A stretch of DNA of 64,000 nucleotides. Origin: Klebsiella grimontii. GTDB taxonomy: Bacteria; Pseudomonadota; Gammaproteobacteria; Enterobacterales; Enterobacteriaceae. The notes beneath the pieces are model-generated. The model did not search any database, was not told where the DNA came from, and worked only from the letters and a program-made list of their open reading frames with translations. Shown in pieces: positions 28,760-40,430 of the stretch. A program made the position numbers and the translations under genes. The stretch is taken from assembly GCF_900200035.1 (NCBI RefSeq), contig NZ_FZTC01000014.1:310001-374000 (forward strand). The letters are read 5' to 3'. Position 1 is the first letter of the stretch; every line of letters starts with the position of its first letter.

Positions 28760-29268
28760 TGCGCCTCCTGCGGTTCGGGCAGGCTTTCGCCGCGGGCGTT
28801 AAACGCGATACCCGGCGCCTCGCCGAGGGTCAGCCGGAACGGCGTCATCTCGCCGCCGGGAAAGATCAGCACATCGGGATTGTCGCCCGGCGTCCAGGCT
28901 TCGCCCTGCGCCAAAGCGAGGTTCAGCTTGCCCCCGGCGATGCTGCCCGAAGTGGCGACGCGTCCGGCGCGCAGCGGCAGCCAGCGATAGCCGCTCCAGC
29001 CGTCGTCGGCGGGGGCCGGATCGGCGCCATCGCGGGCCTCCAGAACCAGAAACTGCCAGCGGTCTGGGTGCACCGAGACGCCAAAGAACTGGCCGGTTTG
29101 CAGCCCGCGCTGCTGGACAAAGCGCAGCTGCGCTTCAAAGCGCGCCAGCGTCTGCGCCGCGCTATCGTCGCGCGAGGCGGGGAAAGCCAGCAGCACCATG
29201 CCCGCGCTGACCCCCATCAGCAGCAAAATGAGCATCATCTCCAGCAACGTAAAGCCGCGCTGTCGCAC
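28756..29268 (-). CDS. pulH: Minor pseudopilin PulH
   Basis: 170 residues. Starts at GTG (MRQRGFTLLEMML), which shares one base with the pulG stop TAG. The prepilin cleavage site is after RG, with Glu at +5. GspH adapters join the major pseudopilus to the tip complex. Confidence 0.96.
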   Translation of the reverse strand: MRQRGFTLLEMMLILLLMGVSAGMVLLAFPASRDDSAAQTLARFEAQLRFVQQRGLQTGQFFGVSVHPDRWQFLVLEARDGADPAPADDGWSGYRWLPLRAGRVATSGSIAGGKLNLALAQGEAWTPGDNPDVLIFPGGEMTPFRLTLGEAPGIAFNARGESLPEPQEAQ

Positions 29269-29690
29269 TATTTCTTCCCGATCGTCCAGTTGCCGATATC
29301 GTCATTGCTCTCCGGCACGCCGTCCGGCCCGAGGCTGAAAATATCCACCTGACCATGCTGGCCGGGGCTCAGCAGCTGGTAATCGCTGCCCCAGGGGTCC
29401 TGCGGCAGACGGCGGATATAGCCGCCTTCGGGATAGTTGCGCGCGTGCGGCTCGGCGGATGGCGCGCTGACCAGCGCCTGCAGCCCCTGCTCGGTGGTGG
29501 GATAGCGGCTGTTGTCCAGTTTGTACATGTCCAGCGCGCCCTCGAGCGCCACAAGATCGCTGACCACTTTTTGCCGGTCGGCCTTTTCCTTGTTGCCCAT
29601 CAGGTTGGGCACCACGAGGCTGGCGAGCACGCCGAGGATAACAATCACCACCATGATTTCCAGTAAGGTGAATCCGCGCTGTCGTTGCAT
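29268..29690 (-). CDS. pulG: Major pseudopilin PulG
   Basis: 140 residues. Prepilin motif QRG followed by FTLLEIMVVIVILG, then the globular domain with conserved NYPEGGYI and DPWGSDYQ and the C-terminal Ca-binding loop (DIFSLGPDG). It is cleaved and methylated by PulO, and PulE drives its assembly into the pseudopilus. Start chosen at MQRQRGF with GGAG 7 bases before it; an in-frame ATG eight codons earlier overlaps that ribosome binding site. Confidence 0.97.
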   Translation of the reverse strand: MQRQRGFTLLEIMVVIVILGVLASLVVPNLMGNKEKADRQKVVSDLVALEGALDMYKLDNSRYPTTEQGLQALVSAPSAEPHARNYPEGGYIRRLPQDPWGSDYQLLSPGQHGQVDIFSLGPDGVPESNDDIGNWTIGKK

Positions 29691-29710
29691 ATTTTTCTCC
29701 ATTAGAACAA

Positions 29711-32407
<2,697 letters not shown>

Positions 32408-32411
<4 letters not shown>

Positions 32412-34390
32412 AGATTGCCTCCCAGATTGAACGCGTCGATAGCGGCGCTGACCTGACGGAACGCGGCGGTATCCTGGCGCGGGTAGATCTCCAGCAGATC
32501 CTGATTCAGCATCGCGTCGTTGTTCTCTTTGCCGCGCTGTTTGCTCTGGGCGTCGTTAAAAGCGGTGTACTGCCCGGATGAGGCCTGGCGGTACTCGTCG
32601 CGGTCGCGGATCACCGTCGGGCGGATAAACAGCATCAGGTTGCGCTTGGAGACCTTTTTGCTGGTGGAACGGAACAGCGCGCCAATGACCGGAATATCGC
32701 CGAGCAGCGGCACTTTGTCGGCGGTGTCGGAGACGCTTTTATCCAGCAGGCCGCCGACGACCACCGTTTCGCCGCTGCCGACCAGCACCGCGTTATTGAC
32801 CGTACGGGTATTGAAGGTCGCGCCGAGATCCGAGCTGGTGCTGGAGGCGGCGTCCGCCACGCTGGAGACCTCCTGTTCGATCTCCAGCAGGACCGAATCG
32901 CCTTCGTTGATTTGCGGCTTCACCTTTAGCTTGATGCCGACGGTTTTGCGCTCGACGGTATTAAAGATGTTATCGCCGGAGGTGGTTTGCGAGCCGGTGA
33001 GTACCGGGACCTCCTGGCCGACGTTAAAGGTGGCTTCCATGTTGTCGAGGGTAACGATGCTCGGCGTGGCGAGAATATCGTTCTTGGTGCTGCTGGAGAG
33101 GGCGGTTAACAGCATCGCCCAGTTGCCCTGGTAGAAGCCGGCGGCAATACCGTTGAAGGAGCTTAAGGCGCTGGCCAGCGAGCTGCTGACGGTGCCGTCT
33201 TTGTTGTACTGGTTGGCCCCGGCGATAGCGGTGGATATCGGCAGGCCGCTATTGGTGAACTGGGTCATGCCGGCGTTTTTATTGGCCCACTGGATGCCGA
33301 GGTTCAGGCCGTCAGCGTCCTGTACTTCGGCGATGATCGCCTCCACCAGCACCTGCGGGCGGCGGATATCCAGCTGCTCGATTACCCGTTCAAGATCGTT
33401 CATCACGTCCGGGGCAGCGGTGACAATCAGGGCGTTGGTCTGGCCGTGGGCTTTGATAATGATATTTTTATCCAGCGCCGCCACCGGCTTCGCGGCCTGC
33501 TTTTCGCTCTGAATCGTGCTGCTGATTCCGGTCAGTACCTCAACCAGATCGGAGGCTTTGGCGTATTTCAGGTAGATAACCTTGGTATTGCCCTGCGTTG
33601 CCTGCTGGCGGTCGAGCTGCTTGATCATGGCGATGATCCGCTGGCGAGAGTTGGGCTCGCCGCTGACCAGCACCGCGTTGGTGCGTTCATCGGCCACTAC
33701 GTTGGCCACCATTGAGCCGGGCAGCGCCGATTTGCTGGTGTCTTTGTTGAGTTCGGTCACCAGCTTGACGACATCGGCGGCGGAGGCCCAGGACAGCGGA
33801 ATGGTCACCACGCTGCGGTCTCCGGCGTTATCGACGCGCTCAACAATGGTCAGCAGGCGTTTAATCACCGCCGCGCGACCGGTCATCAGCAGAACGTTGG
33901 AAGGCTCATAGTGCACCACGCTGCCCGCGCCGGCGTTATCGTTGAGCTGGCGCAGCAGCGGCGCCAGATCGCGGGCGGCGACGTTGGTCAGGGGCACGAC
34001 GCGGGTGACGACCTCATCGCCAATACCCGGCGCGGCATCGCTCGCCACCGGCACCGCGGCGGTTTTCGCGTCTTTCGAACGCACCACTTTCAGGACGCCG
34101 TTATTCATATTAATTACGGCGAAACCGTAGACATCAAGGACGCTGAGGAAGAACTGATAATATTGTTCTTCGTTGAGCATATCGTAGCTGCGCACGGTAA
34201 TGGTGCCGCGCACGCTGGGATCGATAATGACCGTTTTATTCAGGTTTTTACTCACCGTATTGATAAATTCCTGAATATCGGTGCCCTTGAAGCTGGCGGA
34301 AAACTCTTCCGCCGCGGCCGGTCTGAATAACAGCGCGGCGAATATCAGCAGCGTCAGGGAAAATGAGCGGATAACGTTGGCGATGATCAA
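32408..34390 (-). CDS. pulD: Type II secretion secretin PulD
   Basis: 660 residues. Outer-membrane dodeca- to pentadecameric channel. Signal peptide about 1-27 (ending PAAA before EEFSASF), N0-N3 periplasmic domains, then the secretin core with [14 protein letters not shown] and the amphipathic FIRPTVI segment, and a C-terminal S-domain (about 600-660) that binds the pilotin PulS. From memory it is almost identical to K. oxytoca PulD. Begins directly after pulC with no gap. Confidence 0.98.
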
Positions 34391-35248
34391 TTATTCATCC
34401 CTCAGGGCTAGATAAATATCGTTTTTCTGGCCGTCGCGTTCAACGGTAAGGGTTATTTCAGTTAATTCCGGCAGCTGGGCTAATACCTGGCGGGCCTGCT
34501 CTTTATCGCGTAAATCCAGACCGTTGAGGGCTATCGCCAGATCGTTTTCCCGGAGACCCGACTGGCGAAATAGCGCCGGGTCTTTGCCCGGGTTCAGGCG
34601 ATATCCGCTGAGTTTGTCGTTAACCATGACCGGCGAAATATTGAGGTAATGAAGAATATTTTGCGGCTGCGCCCGGAGCTCCTGCGCCAGGTGGCGGGCT
34701 GGCGGCGCGGCGCTATTTTTGCCGACGGCGGGCGGGTCGTTAAACAGCGGGATAGCCTCATTTCTGCCGCGGTAATTAACAATCAGGCGGTCGGGGAAAA
34801 TGGCGACGATTTTCGCCTCTCCGCCCGGCGTATTATCGCCAATACCGAGGCTAACCTGTTGATTCCCTTTCATCATGATAGCGATGGCGCGGGACGGGTC
34901 GGTGCTGGCGAGCAGGCCGGTAACGCGCAGTTTGAGCGCCGAAACGGGCGCCTGGTCGAGGTTGCCGCCGGGCGCGGAGGCGGAGGTTTTCTCCGCAAGG
35001 CCAAACAGCGTAAAGCGCGGCAGCGCCGTTTCCGCGGAGGGGGCTGCGGGCGACGTCATATCGGCAGAGCTCAATGCGTTATCCGTAAAGTTTACCGGGA
35101 GAATTATTTTCCAGGTTAATTGCGCGAGCTGCTGGCAGATAAAAAATAATATGATGGAGGTCACAATATGAGGCGCGTAATTAATTATTTTTTTATTTGG
35201 TATTGTTAATCTCATCACGGAATTATGCATTTTTATTCCTTTGCTCAT
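34391..35248 (-). CDS. pulC: Type II secretion protein C
   Basis: 285 residues. Short cytoplasmic start, one transmembrane segment (about 27-48), a Pro/Ala linker, an HR domain (about 100-165) that contacts PulD N0, and a C-terminal PDZ domain (about 205-280, with GYRLNPGKDPALF and LRENDLAIALNG). It links the inner-membrane platform to the secretin. Start ATG at 35248 follows GAGGG; ATG at 35230 (MHNSVMRL) with AAAGGA is nearly as good. First gene of the operon, divergent from pulA. Confidence 0.94.
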   Translation of the reverse strand: MSKGIKMHNSVMRLTIPNKKIINYAPHIVTSIILFFICQQLAQLTWKIILPVNFTDNALSSADMTSPAAPSAETALPRFTLFGLAEKTSASAPGGNLDQAPVSALKLRVTGLLASTDPSRAIAIMMKGNQQVSLGIGDNTPGGEAKIVAIFPDRLIVNYRGRNEAIPLFNDPPAVGKNSAAPPARHLAQELRAQPQNILHYLNISPVMVNDKLSGYRLNPGKDPALFRQSGLRENDLAIALNGLDLRDKEQARQVLAQLPELTEITLTVERDGQKNDIYLALRDE

Positions 35249-35340
35249 TCTATTTCCCTCAGCAAAAGGTACCGCCCTACCGATATGGGTGGGGCATTTT
35301 TTATTTTTGAGCGTGCTTATTGCGGGAATCTGCGTAGGTC

Positions 35341-35475
35341 GCTGCGAATCATAAAGAGTTTGGCTATTGCGGTCGTCATTCCCTTTTTATTTTTTCTCCT
35401 CCGGCCGCCTACGCCCCCGGAGGAGGAGTGAATGGATGATTGAACCTAAGAGAGCAAGAATATCTAATTATCGAC
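35341..35475. promoter_or_regulatory. Divergent pulC/pulA promoter region with MalT-like boxes
   Basis: The 335-bp gap between pulC and pulA holds no gene. Toward pulA: GGATGA (35434-35439), then TATCTA (35461-35466) as a possible -10. Toward pulC: GGGAATGA (35383-35376, minus strand), then TATGAT (35353-35348, minus strand) as a good -10. In between lies a perfect 9-bp inverted repeat CTCCTCCGG (35396-35404)/CCGGAGGAG (35417-35425) that places GGAGGA boxes in both orientations. MalT, with maltotriose, is known to activate both Klebsiella pul promoters through GGATGA/GGAGGA-type boxes near -37. The exact start points are inferred. Confidence 0.7.
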
Positions 35476-35583
35476 GCTTTAAAGATATGCTCGTCATTTC
35501 TTCATGGGGCTTAAGTGCGCCAGGAATAGTTTCGCGTATATAACACTTCATATAATTTAATCAGCATGTATAGGGACTATCGA

Positions 35584-38500
35584 ATGCTCAGATATACCCG
35601 TAATGCCCTGGTTCTGGGATCGCTGGTTTTACTTAGCGGCTGCGATAACGGATCCTCTTCTTCTTCCTCTGGAAATCCCGACACTCCTGGTAATCAGGAT
35701 GTGGTTGTACGTTTACCTGACGTTGCGGTGCCCGGCGAAGCGGTCACGGCAGTAGAAAACCAGGCGGTCATCCACCTGGTGGATATTGCCGGGATCACCA
35801 GCAGTAGCGCGGCGGACTACAGCAGCAAAAACCTCTATCTCTGGAACAATGAAACCTGCGACGCGCTGAGCGCGCCGGTGGCCGACTGGAATGACGTCAG
35901 CACCACGCCGAGCGGCAGCGATAAATATGGCCCGTACTGGGTGATCCCGCTCAACAAAGAGAGCGGCTGTATCAACGTCATCGTTCGCGACGGCACCGAT
36001 AAGCTGATCGATAGCGACCTGCGGGTGGCGTTTGGCGACTTCACCGATCGTACGGTATCGGTGATTGCCGGTAACAGCGCGGTCTATGACTCCCGCGCCG
36101 ACGCCTTCCGCGCCGCTTTTGGCGTCGCGCTGGCCGAAGCCCACTGGGTCGACAAAAATACGCTGCTGTGGCCGGGCGGGCAGGATAAGCCCATCGTGCG
36201 CCTCTACTACAGCCGCAGCAGTAAAGTGGCGGCCGACGGCGAAGGCAAATTTACCGACCGCTACCTGAAGCTGACGCCGACTACCGTCAGCCAGCAGGTC
36301 AGCATGCGCTTCCCGCACCTTTCCAGCTATGCGGCCTTTAAGCTGCCGGACAACGCCAACGTGGACGAGCTGCTGCAGGGCGAAACGGTCGCCATTGCCG
36401 CCGCAGAGGACGGGATCCTGATTTCCGCCACCCAGGTGCAGACGGCGGGCGTCCTGGATGACGCCTATGCCGAAGCGGCGGAAGCCCTGAGCTACGGCGC
36501 GCAGCTGGCCGACGGCGGCGTCACCTTCCGCGTTTGGGCGCCGACTGCCCAGCAGGTGGATGTGGTGGTCTACAGCGCCGATAAGAAAGTCATTGGCAGC
36601 CATCCTATGACCCGCGACAGCGCTTCCGGCGCGTGGTCATGGCAGGGCGGCAGCGATCTGAAAGGCGCGTTCTACCGCTATGCGATGACGGTTTATCACC
36701 CGCAGTCGCGTAAGGTTGAACAGTACGAAGTCACCGACCCGTATGCGCATAGCCTGTCGACCAACTCGGAGTACAGCCAGGTGGTCGATCTCAACGACAG
36801 CGCCCTGAAGCCTGACGGCTGGGACAACCTGACGATGCCGCACGCCCAGAAGACGAAAGCGGATTTAGCGAAGATGACGATCCATGAATCGCATATTCGC
36901 GATCTCTCCGCCTGGGACCAGACCGTTCCGGCCGAACTGCGCGGTAAATACCTTGCGCTGACCGCCGGCGACAGCAATATGGTGCAGCATCTGAAGACGC
37001 TCTCCGCTTCAGGTGTGACGCACGTTGAGCTGCTGCCGGTCTTCGATCTGGCGACGGTGAACGAGTTCAGCGACAAGGTCGCCGATATTCAGCAACCGTT
37101 CAGTCGCCTGTGTGAAGTGAACAGCGCGGTGAAAAGCAGCGAGTTCGCCGGATACTGCGACAGCGGCTCCACGGTGGAAGAGGTACTGAATCAGCTTAAG
37201 CAGAGCGATAGCCAGGATAATCCGCAGGTGCAGGCGCTGAATACGCTGGTGGCGCAGACCGACTCCTACAACTGGGGCTACGATCCGTTCCACTACACGG
37301 TTCCGGAAGGATCCTACGCGACCGATCCGGAAGGCACGACGCGCATCAAAGAGTTCCGCACCATGATTCAGGCGATCAAGCAGGATCTGGGGATGAACGT
37401 CATTATGGACGTGGTCTACAACCACACCAACGCCGCGGGTCCGACCGATCGCACGTCGGTACTGGATAAGATCGTACCCTGGTACTATCAGCGTCTGAAT
37501 GAAACCACCGGCAGCGTCGAATCCGCCACCTGCTGTTCCGACTCCGCGCCGGAGCATCGGATGTTCGCCAAGCTGATCGCCGACTCGCTGGCGGTATGGA
37601 CCACCGATTATAAAATCGATGGTTTCCGCTTCGACCTGATGGGCTATCACCCGAAAGCGCAAATTCTGTCGGCGTGGGAGCGCATTAAGGCCCTGAACCC
37701 GGATATCTACTTCTTCGGCGAAGGCTGGGACTCTAACCAGAGCGATCGTTTTGAAATCGCCTCGCAGATCAACCTGAAAGGTACCGGTATCGGCACGTTC
37801 TCCGATCGCCTGCGCGATTCCGTGCGCGGCGGCGGCCCGTTCGATTCCGGCGATGCGCTGCGTCAGAACCAGGGCATCGGCAGCGGCGCGGGCGTGTTGC
37901 CAAACGAACTCGCCAGCCTGAGCGATGACCAGGTCCGCCATCTGGCCGATCTGACCCGTCTGGGGATGGCCGGTAACCTCGCTGACTTTGTGATGATCGA
38001 CAAAGACGGCGCGGCGAAGAAAGGCAGCGAAATTGACTATAACGGCGCGCCTGGCGGCTACGCCGCAGACCCGACGGAAGTCGTCAACTATGTTTCGAAA
38101 CACGACAACCAGACGCTGTGGGACATGATCAGCTACAAAGCGTCCCAGGAAGCCGATCTGGCGACCCGCGTTCGCATGCAGGCCGTTTCGCTGGCGACGG
38201 TGATGCTGGGGCAGGGGATCGCGTTCGATCAGCAGGGCTCTGAACTGCTGCGTTCGAAATCCTTTACCCGCGACTCCTACGACTCCGGCGACTGGTTCAA
38301 CCGCGTGGATTATTCCCTGCAGGATAATAACTACAACGTTGGTATGCCGCGCATCAGCGATGACGGCAGCAACTATGAGGTGATTACTCGCGTCAAAGAG
38401 ATGGTTGCCACCCCGGGCGAAGCGGAGCTGAAGCAGATGACCGCGTTCTACCAGGAGCTGACCGAGCTGCGGAAATCCTCGCCGTTGTTCACATTGGGCG

Positions 38501-38856
38501 ATGGCAGCGCGGTAATGAAGCGCGTTGATTTCCGTAATACCGGTTCCGACCAACAGGCCGGTCTGCTGGTGATGACCGTGGATGACGGGATGAAAGCGGG
38601 CGCCAGCCTGGATAGCCGCCTTGACGGTCTGGTGGTGGCGATTAACGCCGCGCCGGAAAGCCGCACGCTGAATGAGTTTGCCGGTGAAACGCTGCAGCTG
38701 AGCGCGATCCAGCAGACGGCGGGCGAAAACTCGCTGGCAAACGGCGTGCAGATTGCCGCTGATGGCACCGTCACTCTGCCGGCCTGGTCCGTTGCGGTGC
38801 TGGAACTGCCGCAGGGCGAAGCCCAGGGCGCCGGGCTGCCGGTAAGCAGTAAGTAA
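35584..38856 (+). CDS. pulA: Pullulanase, surface lipoprotein secreted by the Pul system
   Basis: 1090 residues. Hydrolyses alpha-1,6 links in pullulan and branched maltodextrins. Lipobox LLSGC gives lipidated C20, followed by Asp at +2 and a Ser-rich linker. Carbohydrate-binding and N-terminal domains are followed by a GH13 catalytic barrel: DVVYNHT, the nucleophile region [10 protein letters not shown], the acid/base FFGEGW and the VSKHDNQT segment. Start at [10 protein letters not shown]; an in-frame ATG six codons upstream lacks family support. Exported across the inner membrane by Sec, lipidated, then moved to the cell surface by PulC-O. pulB follows. Confidence 0.98.
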   Translation: MLRYTRNALVLGSLVLLSGCDNGSSSSSSGNPDTPGNQDVVVRLPDVAVPGEAVTAVENQAVIHLVDIAGITSSSAADYSSKNLYLWNNETCDALSAPVADWNDVSTTPSGSDKYGPYWVIPLNKESGCINVIVRDGTDKLIDSDLRVAFGDFTDRTVSVIAGNSAVYDSRADAFRAAFGVALAEAHWVDKNTLLWPGGQDKPIVRLYYSRSSKVAADGEGKFTDRYLKLTPTTVSQQVSMRFPHLSSYAAFKLPDNANVDELLQGETVAIAAAEDGILISATQVQTAGVLDDAYAEAAEALSYGAQLADGGVTFRVWAPTAQQVDVVVYSADKKVIGSHPMTRDSASGAWSWQGGSDLKGAFYRYAMTVYHPQSRKVEQYEVTDPYAHSLSTNSEYSQVVDLNDSALKPDGWDNLTMPHAQKTKADLAKMTIHESHIRDLSAWDQTVPAELRGKYLALTAGDSNMVQHLKTLSASGVTHVELLPVFDLATVNEFSDKVADIQQPFSRLCEVNSAVKSSEFAGYCDSGSTVEEVLNQLKQSDSQDNPQVQALNTLVAQTDSYNWGYDPFHYTVPEGSYATDPEGTTRIKEFRTMIQAIKQDLGMNVIMDVVYNHTNAAGPTDRTSVLDKIVPWYYQRLNETTGSVESATCCSDSAPEHRMFAKLIADSLAVWTTDYKIDGFRFDLMGYHPKAQILSAWERIKALNPDIYFFGEGWDSNQSDRFEIASQINLKGTGIGTFSDRLRDSVRGGGPFDSGDALRQNQGIGSGAGVLPNELASLSDDQVRHLADLTRLGMAGNLADFVMIDKDGAAKKGSEIDYNGAPGGYAADPTEVVNYVSKHDNQTLWDMISYKASQEADLATRVRMQAVSLATVMLGQGIAFDQQGSELLRSKSFTRDSYDSGDWFNRVDYSLQDNNYNVGMPRISDDGSNYEVITRVKEMVATPGEAELKQMTAFYQELTELRKSSPLFTLGDGSAVMKRVDFRNTGSDQQAGLLVMTVDDGMKAGASLDSRLDGLVVAINAAPESRTLNEFAGETLQLSAIQQTAGENSLANGVQIAADGTVTLPAWSVAVLELPQGEAQGAGLPVSSK

Positions 38857-38867
38857 AACCTTAACCT

Positions 38868-38899
38868 CCCGGCCCGCGGCGTCAAAACCCCGGGCCGGG
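38868..38899 (+). terminator. GC-rich hairpin between pulA and pulB
   Basis: Perfect 9-bp stem CCCGGCCCG/CGGGCCGGG with a 14-nt loop, 11 bp after the pulA stop. No T run follows. It may stabilise the pulA mRNA end or lower readthrough into pulB. Confidence 0.5.
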
Positions 38900-38927
38900 A
38901 TGGCGTGTCTTGATTAAGGAGAAGCCG

Positions 38928-39452
38928 GTGCTTGTTCGCCCGCAAGAGCCGTACCCGCAGTCCGAGCCCCCGGCGGCGGTAGGAAGAATGGTGCAGATCC
39001 CCTACGTGACCGTACCGCTGTACGCCGCGCTGCTGATTGCGCTCGGATGGTTCGGCGGCGAGCAGTGGCGGAACAAGCCCGAGCCGCAGCCGATGAGGCA
39101 GTCGGTAGCCCATGCGGCGTTAGTCCCGCTGAACCAACCGGCGGTCAAAGCTGCCGTGGCGCCGGTTAACGCCGGGCCCGAAATTCAGGCTGAACCGGAA
39201 ATAGCGATAGATGAAGATAACCTGCCGCCTCTGCGCTACAGCGCGCACGTCTACGCTTCACTGGCGGATAAACGCAGCATTGTATTAAACGGACAGTCCT
39301 GGAAGGAGGGCGACTCGCCGCTGGCGAACCTGGTTATCGAGCAGATTCAGCAGGACCTCACCGTATTTAGCTTCAACGGTAAAACGTTTACCCTCGCGGC
39401 GCTGGATGACTGGCCGGGCGGGGCGATTGAGGAGAGTCCGCAGGCAGAATAA
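38928..39452 (+). CDS. pulB: GspB-family protein PulB
   Basis: 174 residues from the GTG at 38928, which follows AAGGAG by 6 bases. One transmembrane segment (about 30-47, TVPLYAALLIALGWFGG) after a short cytoplasmic part, a Pro/Ala-rich linker and a C-terminal GspB domain (LPPLRYSAHVYAS and SWKEGD, as in ExeB/OutB). In related systems GspB helps insert the secretin across the cell wall. PulB is reported as not needed for pullulanase secretion in the classical system. Convergent with pulS. Confidence 0.93.
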   Translation: MLVRPQEPYPQSEPPAAVGRMVQIPYVTVPLYAALLIALGWFGGEQWRNKPEPQPMRQSVAHAALVPLNQPAVKAAVAPVNAGPEIQAEPEIAIDEDNLPPLRYSAHVYASLADKRSIVLNGQSWKEGDSPLANLVIEQIQQDLTVFSFNGKTFTLAALDDWPGGAIEESPQAE

Positions 39453-39480
39453 AATAGCGCTGGCGGAATATAAATAAGCG

Positions 39481-39858
39481 CTATTTATTGTCGCGCAGGC
39501 TATCAATAAAGGGCGCCAGCTGGCGATTAAACTGGCTGCATTTTGTCGCTTCCGGGGTACTGTCCTGCTGGAGCTGTTGATATAGCTGCGTGCTGCGCTG
39601 GCTTAAAAGATTCGCGTCAATATTCGCCCATCCGCGCTTTTTACCCACGTTTATTGCCGCACGGTTAATCGCTTCATCGGCGGGCAGATCGCTGCGGTTG
39701 CACTTATTCTTCAGATAGCGCGCCCCGGCGGCGACGGAGGCAAGCTGCTCTAGCTGGGCCTGACCGCTCACGGCAGGACTGAGGGTTGTCGGGCGATTTT
39801 GCTGACAACCTGAGAGCAGGGCGGCCGCCATCAGCGGAAATAGAATAAAGTTGCGCAT
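39481..39858 (-). CDS. pulS: Pilotin lipoprotein PulS
   Basis: 125 residues. Lipobox LLSGC with lipidated C18; Gln at +2 fits outer-membrane sorting. Binds the C-terminal S-domain of PulD, protects it and carries it to the outer membrane. C53 and C107 can form the family disulfide. Shares the LKNxC...KC pattern with YacC in this window. Not part of the pulC-O operon; 28 bp from the convergent pulB. Confidence 0.96.
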   Translation of the reverse strand: MRNFILFPLMAAALLSGCQQNRPTTLSPAVSGQAQLEQLASVAAGARYLKNKCNRSDLPADEAINRAAINVGKKRGWANIDANLLSQRSTQLYQQLQQDSTPEATKCSQFNRQLAPFIDSLRDNK

Positions 39859-40430
39859 AATATATTAATCGGAAAAATTAATTGGCTGACAGTTTAACAA
39901 ATATTTATCCGTAGTCATCAGAAAATCTGCCAAATTATCAATGTTAAGCCGCTCGCGTTTTTATCATTGCGCGCTTTTAAATTTCTTTTTCTTTCATCTG
40001 CGTTATTTCTTTTTGCTGGCGGAAATACTATTTTCCGGCGTTACCGTTCCGCTTTCTTTTGGCGGTATGCAGAAGGAGACGGGCGGACATGTTTATGTTG
40101 TTAAAAAACATAATAATTTCCCTTTTGTTACCTGATGAGCATGTAAAATGCTGGTTAAGAATGTCACGGTTTAGTGCTATCCTGTATCGCCTGGACAATC
40201 AGTTCCGTGTCCCGAACTATTCTGTCGATGAAGCCGGTAACAATGTGATTTGTATGGTGAATTTTTAAAGTGAAAATCATGCGAGCGACATGATAACGCG
40301 TCGCGCAGTTCATAAATGGTCGCCTGAAAGCCAAAACGGTCGGGCGTCAATTTGAGAGATTTCTTCTTTCCCCCAATCGGGGAAACATTGAGAATCAGGC
40401 TTTTACGCCTGTAAGTTGCGGAGAAAAAGC
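39859..40430. other. 572-bp AT-rich gap between pulS and mrcB
   Basis: No coding sequence with a credible ribosome binding site or homology was seen. Short open frames on both strands (up to about 69 codons on + and 103 on -) have no recognisable features. It must carry the pulS and mrcB promoters. The base composition is clearly more AT-rich than the flanking genes, as is common at the edge of an accessory block. Confidence 0.5.

Noticed and set aside
37009-38553. A 514-codon open frame antisense to pulA
   Set aside because: High GC and codon bias of pulA create long antisense frames. The product has no recognisable domain, and pulA is a well-known gene.
39941-40268. Small open frames between pulS and mrcB
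   Set aside because: No ribosome binding site, biased Phe/Leu-rich composition, and no homology that I recognise.
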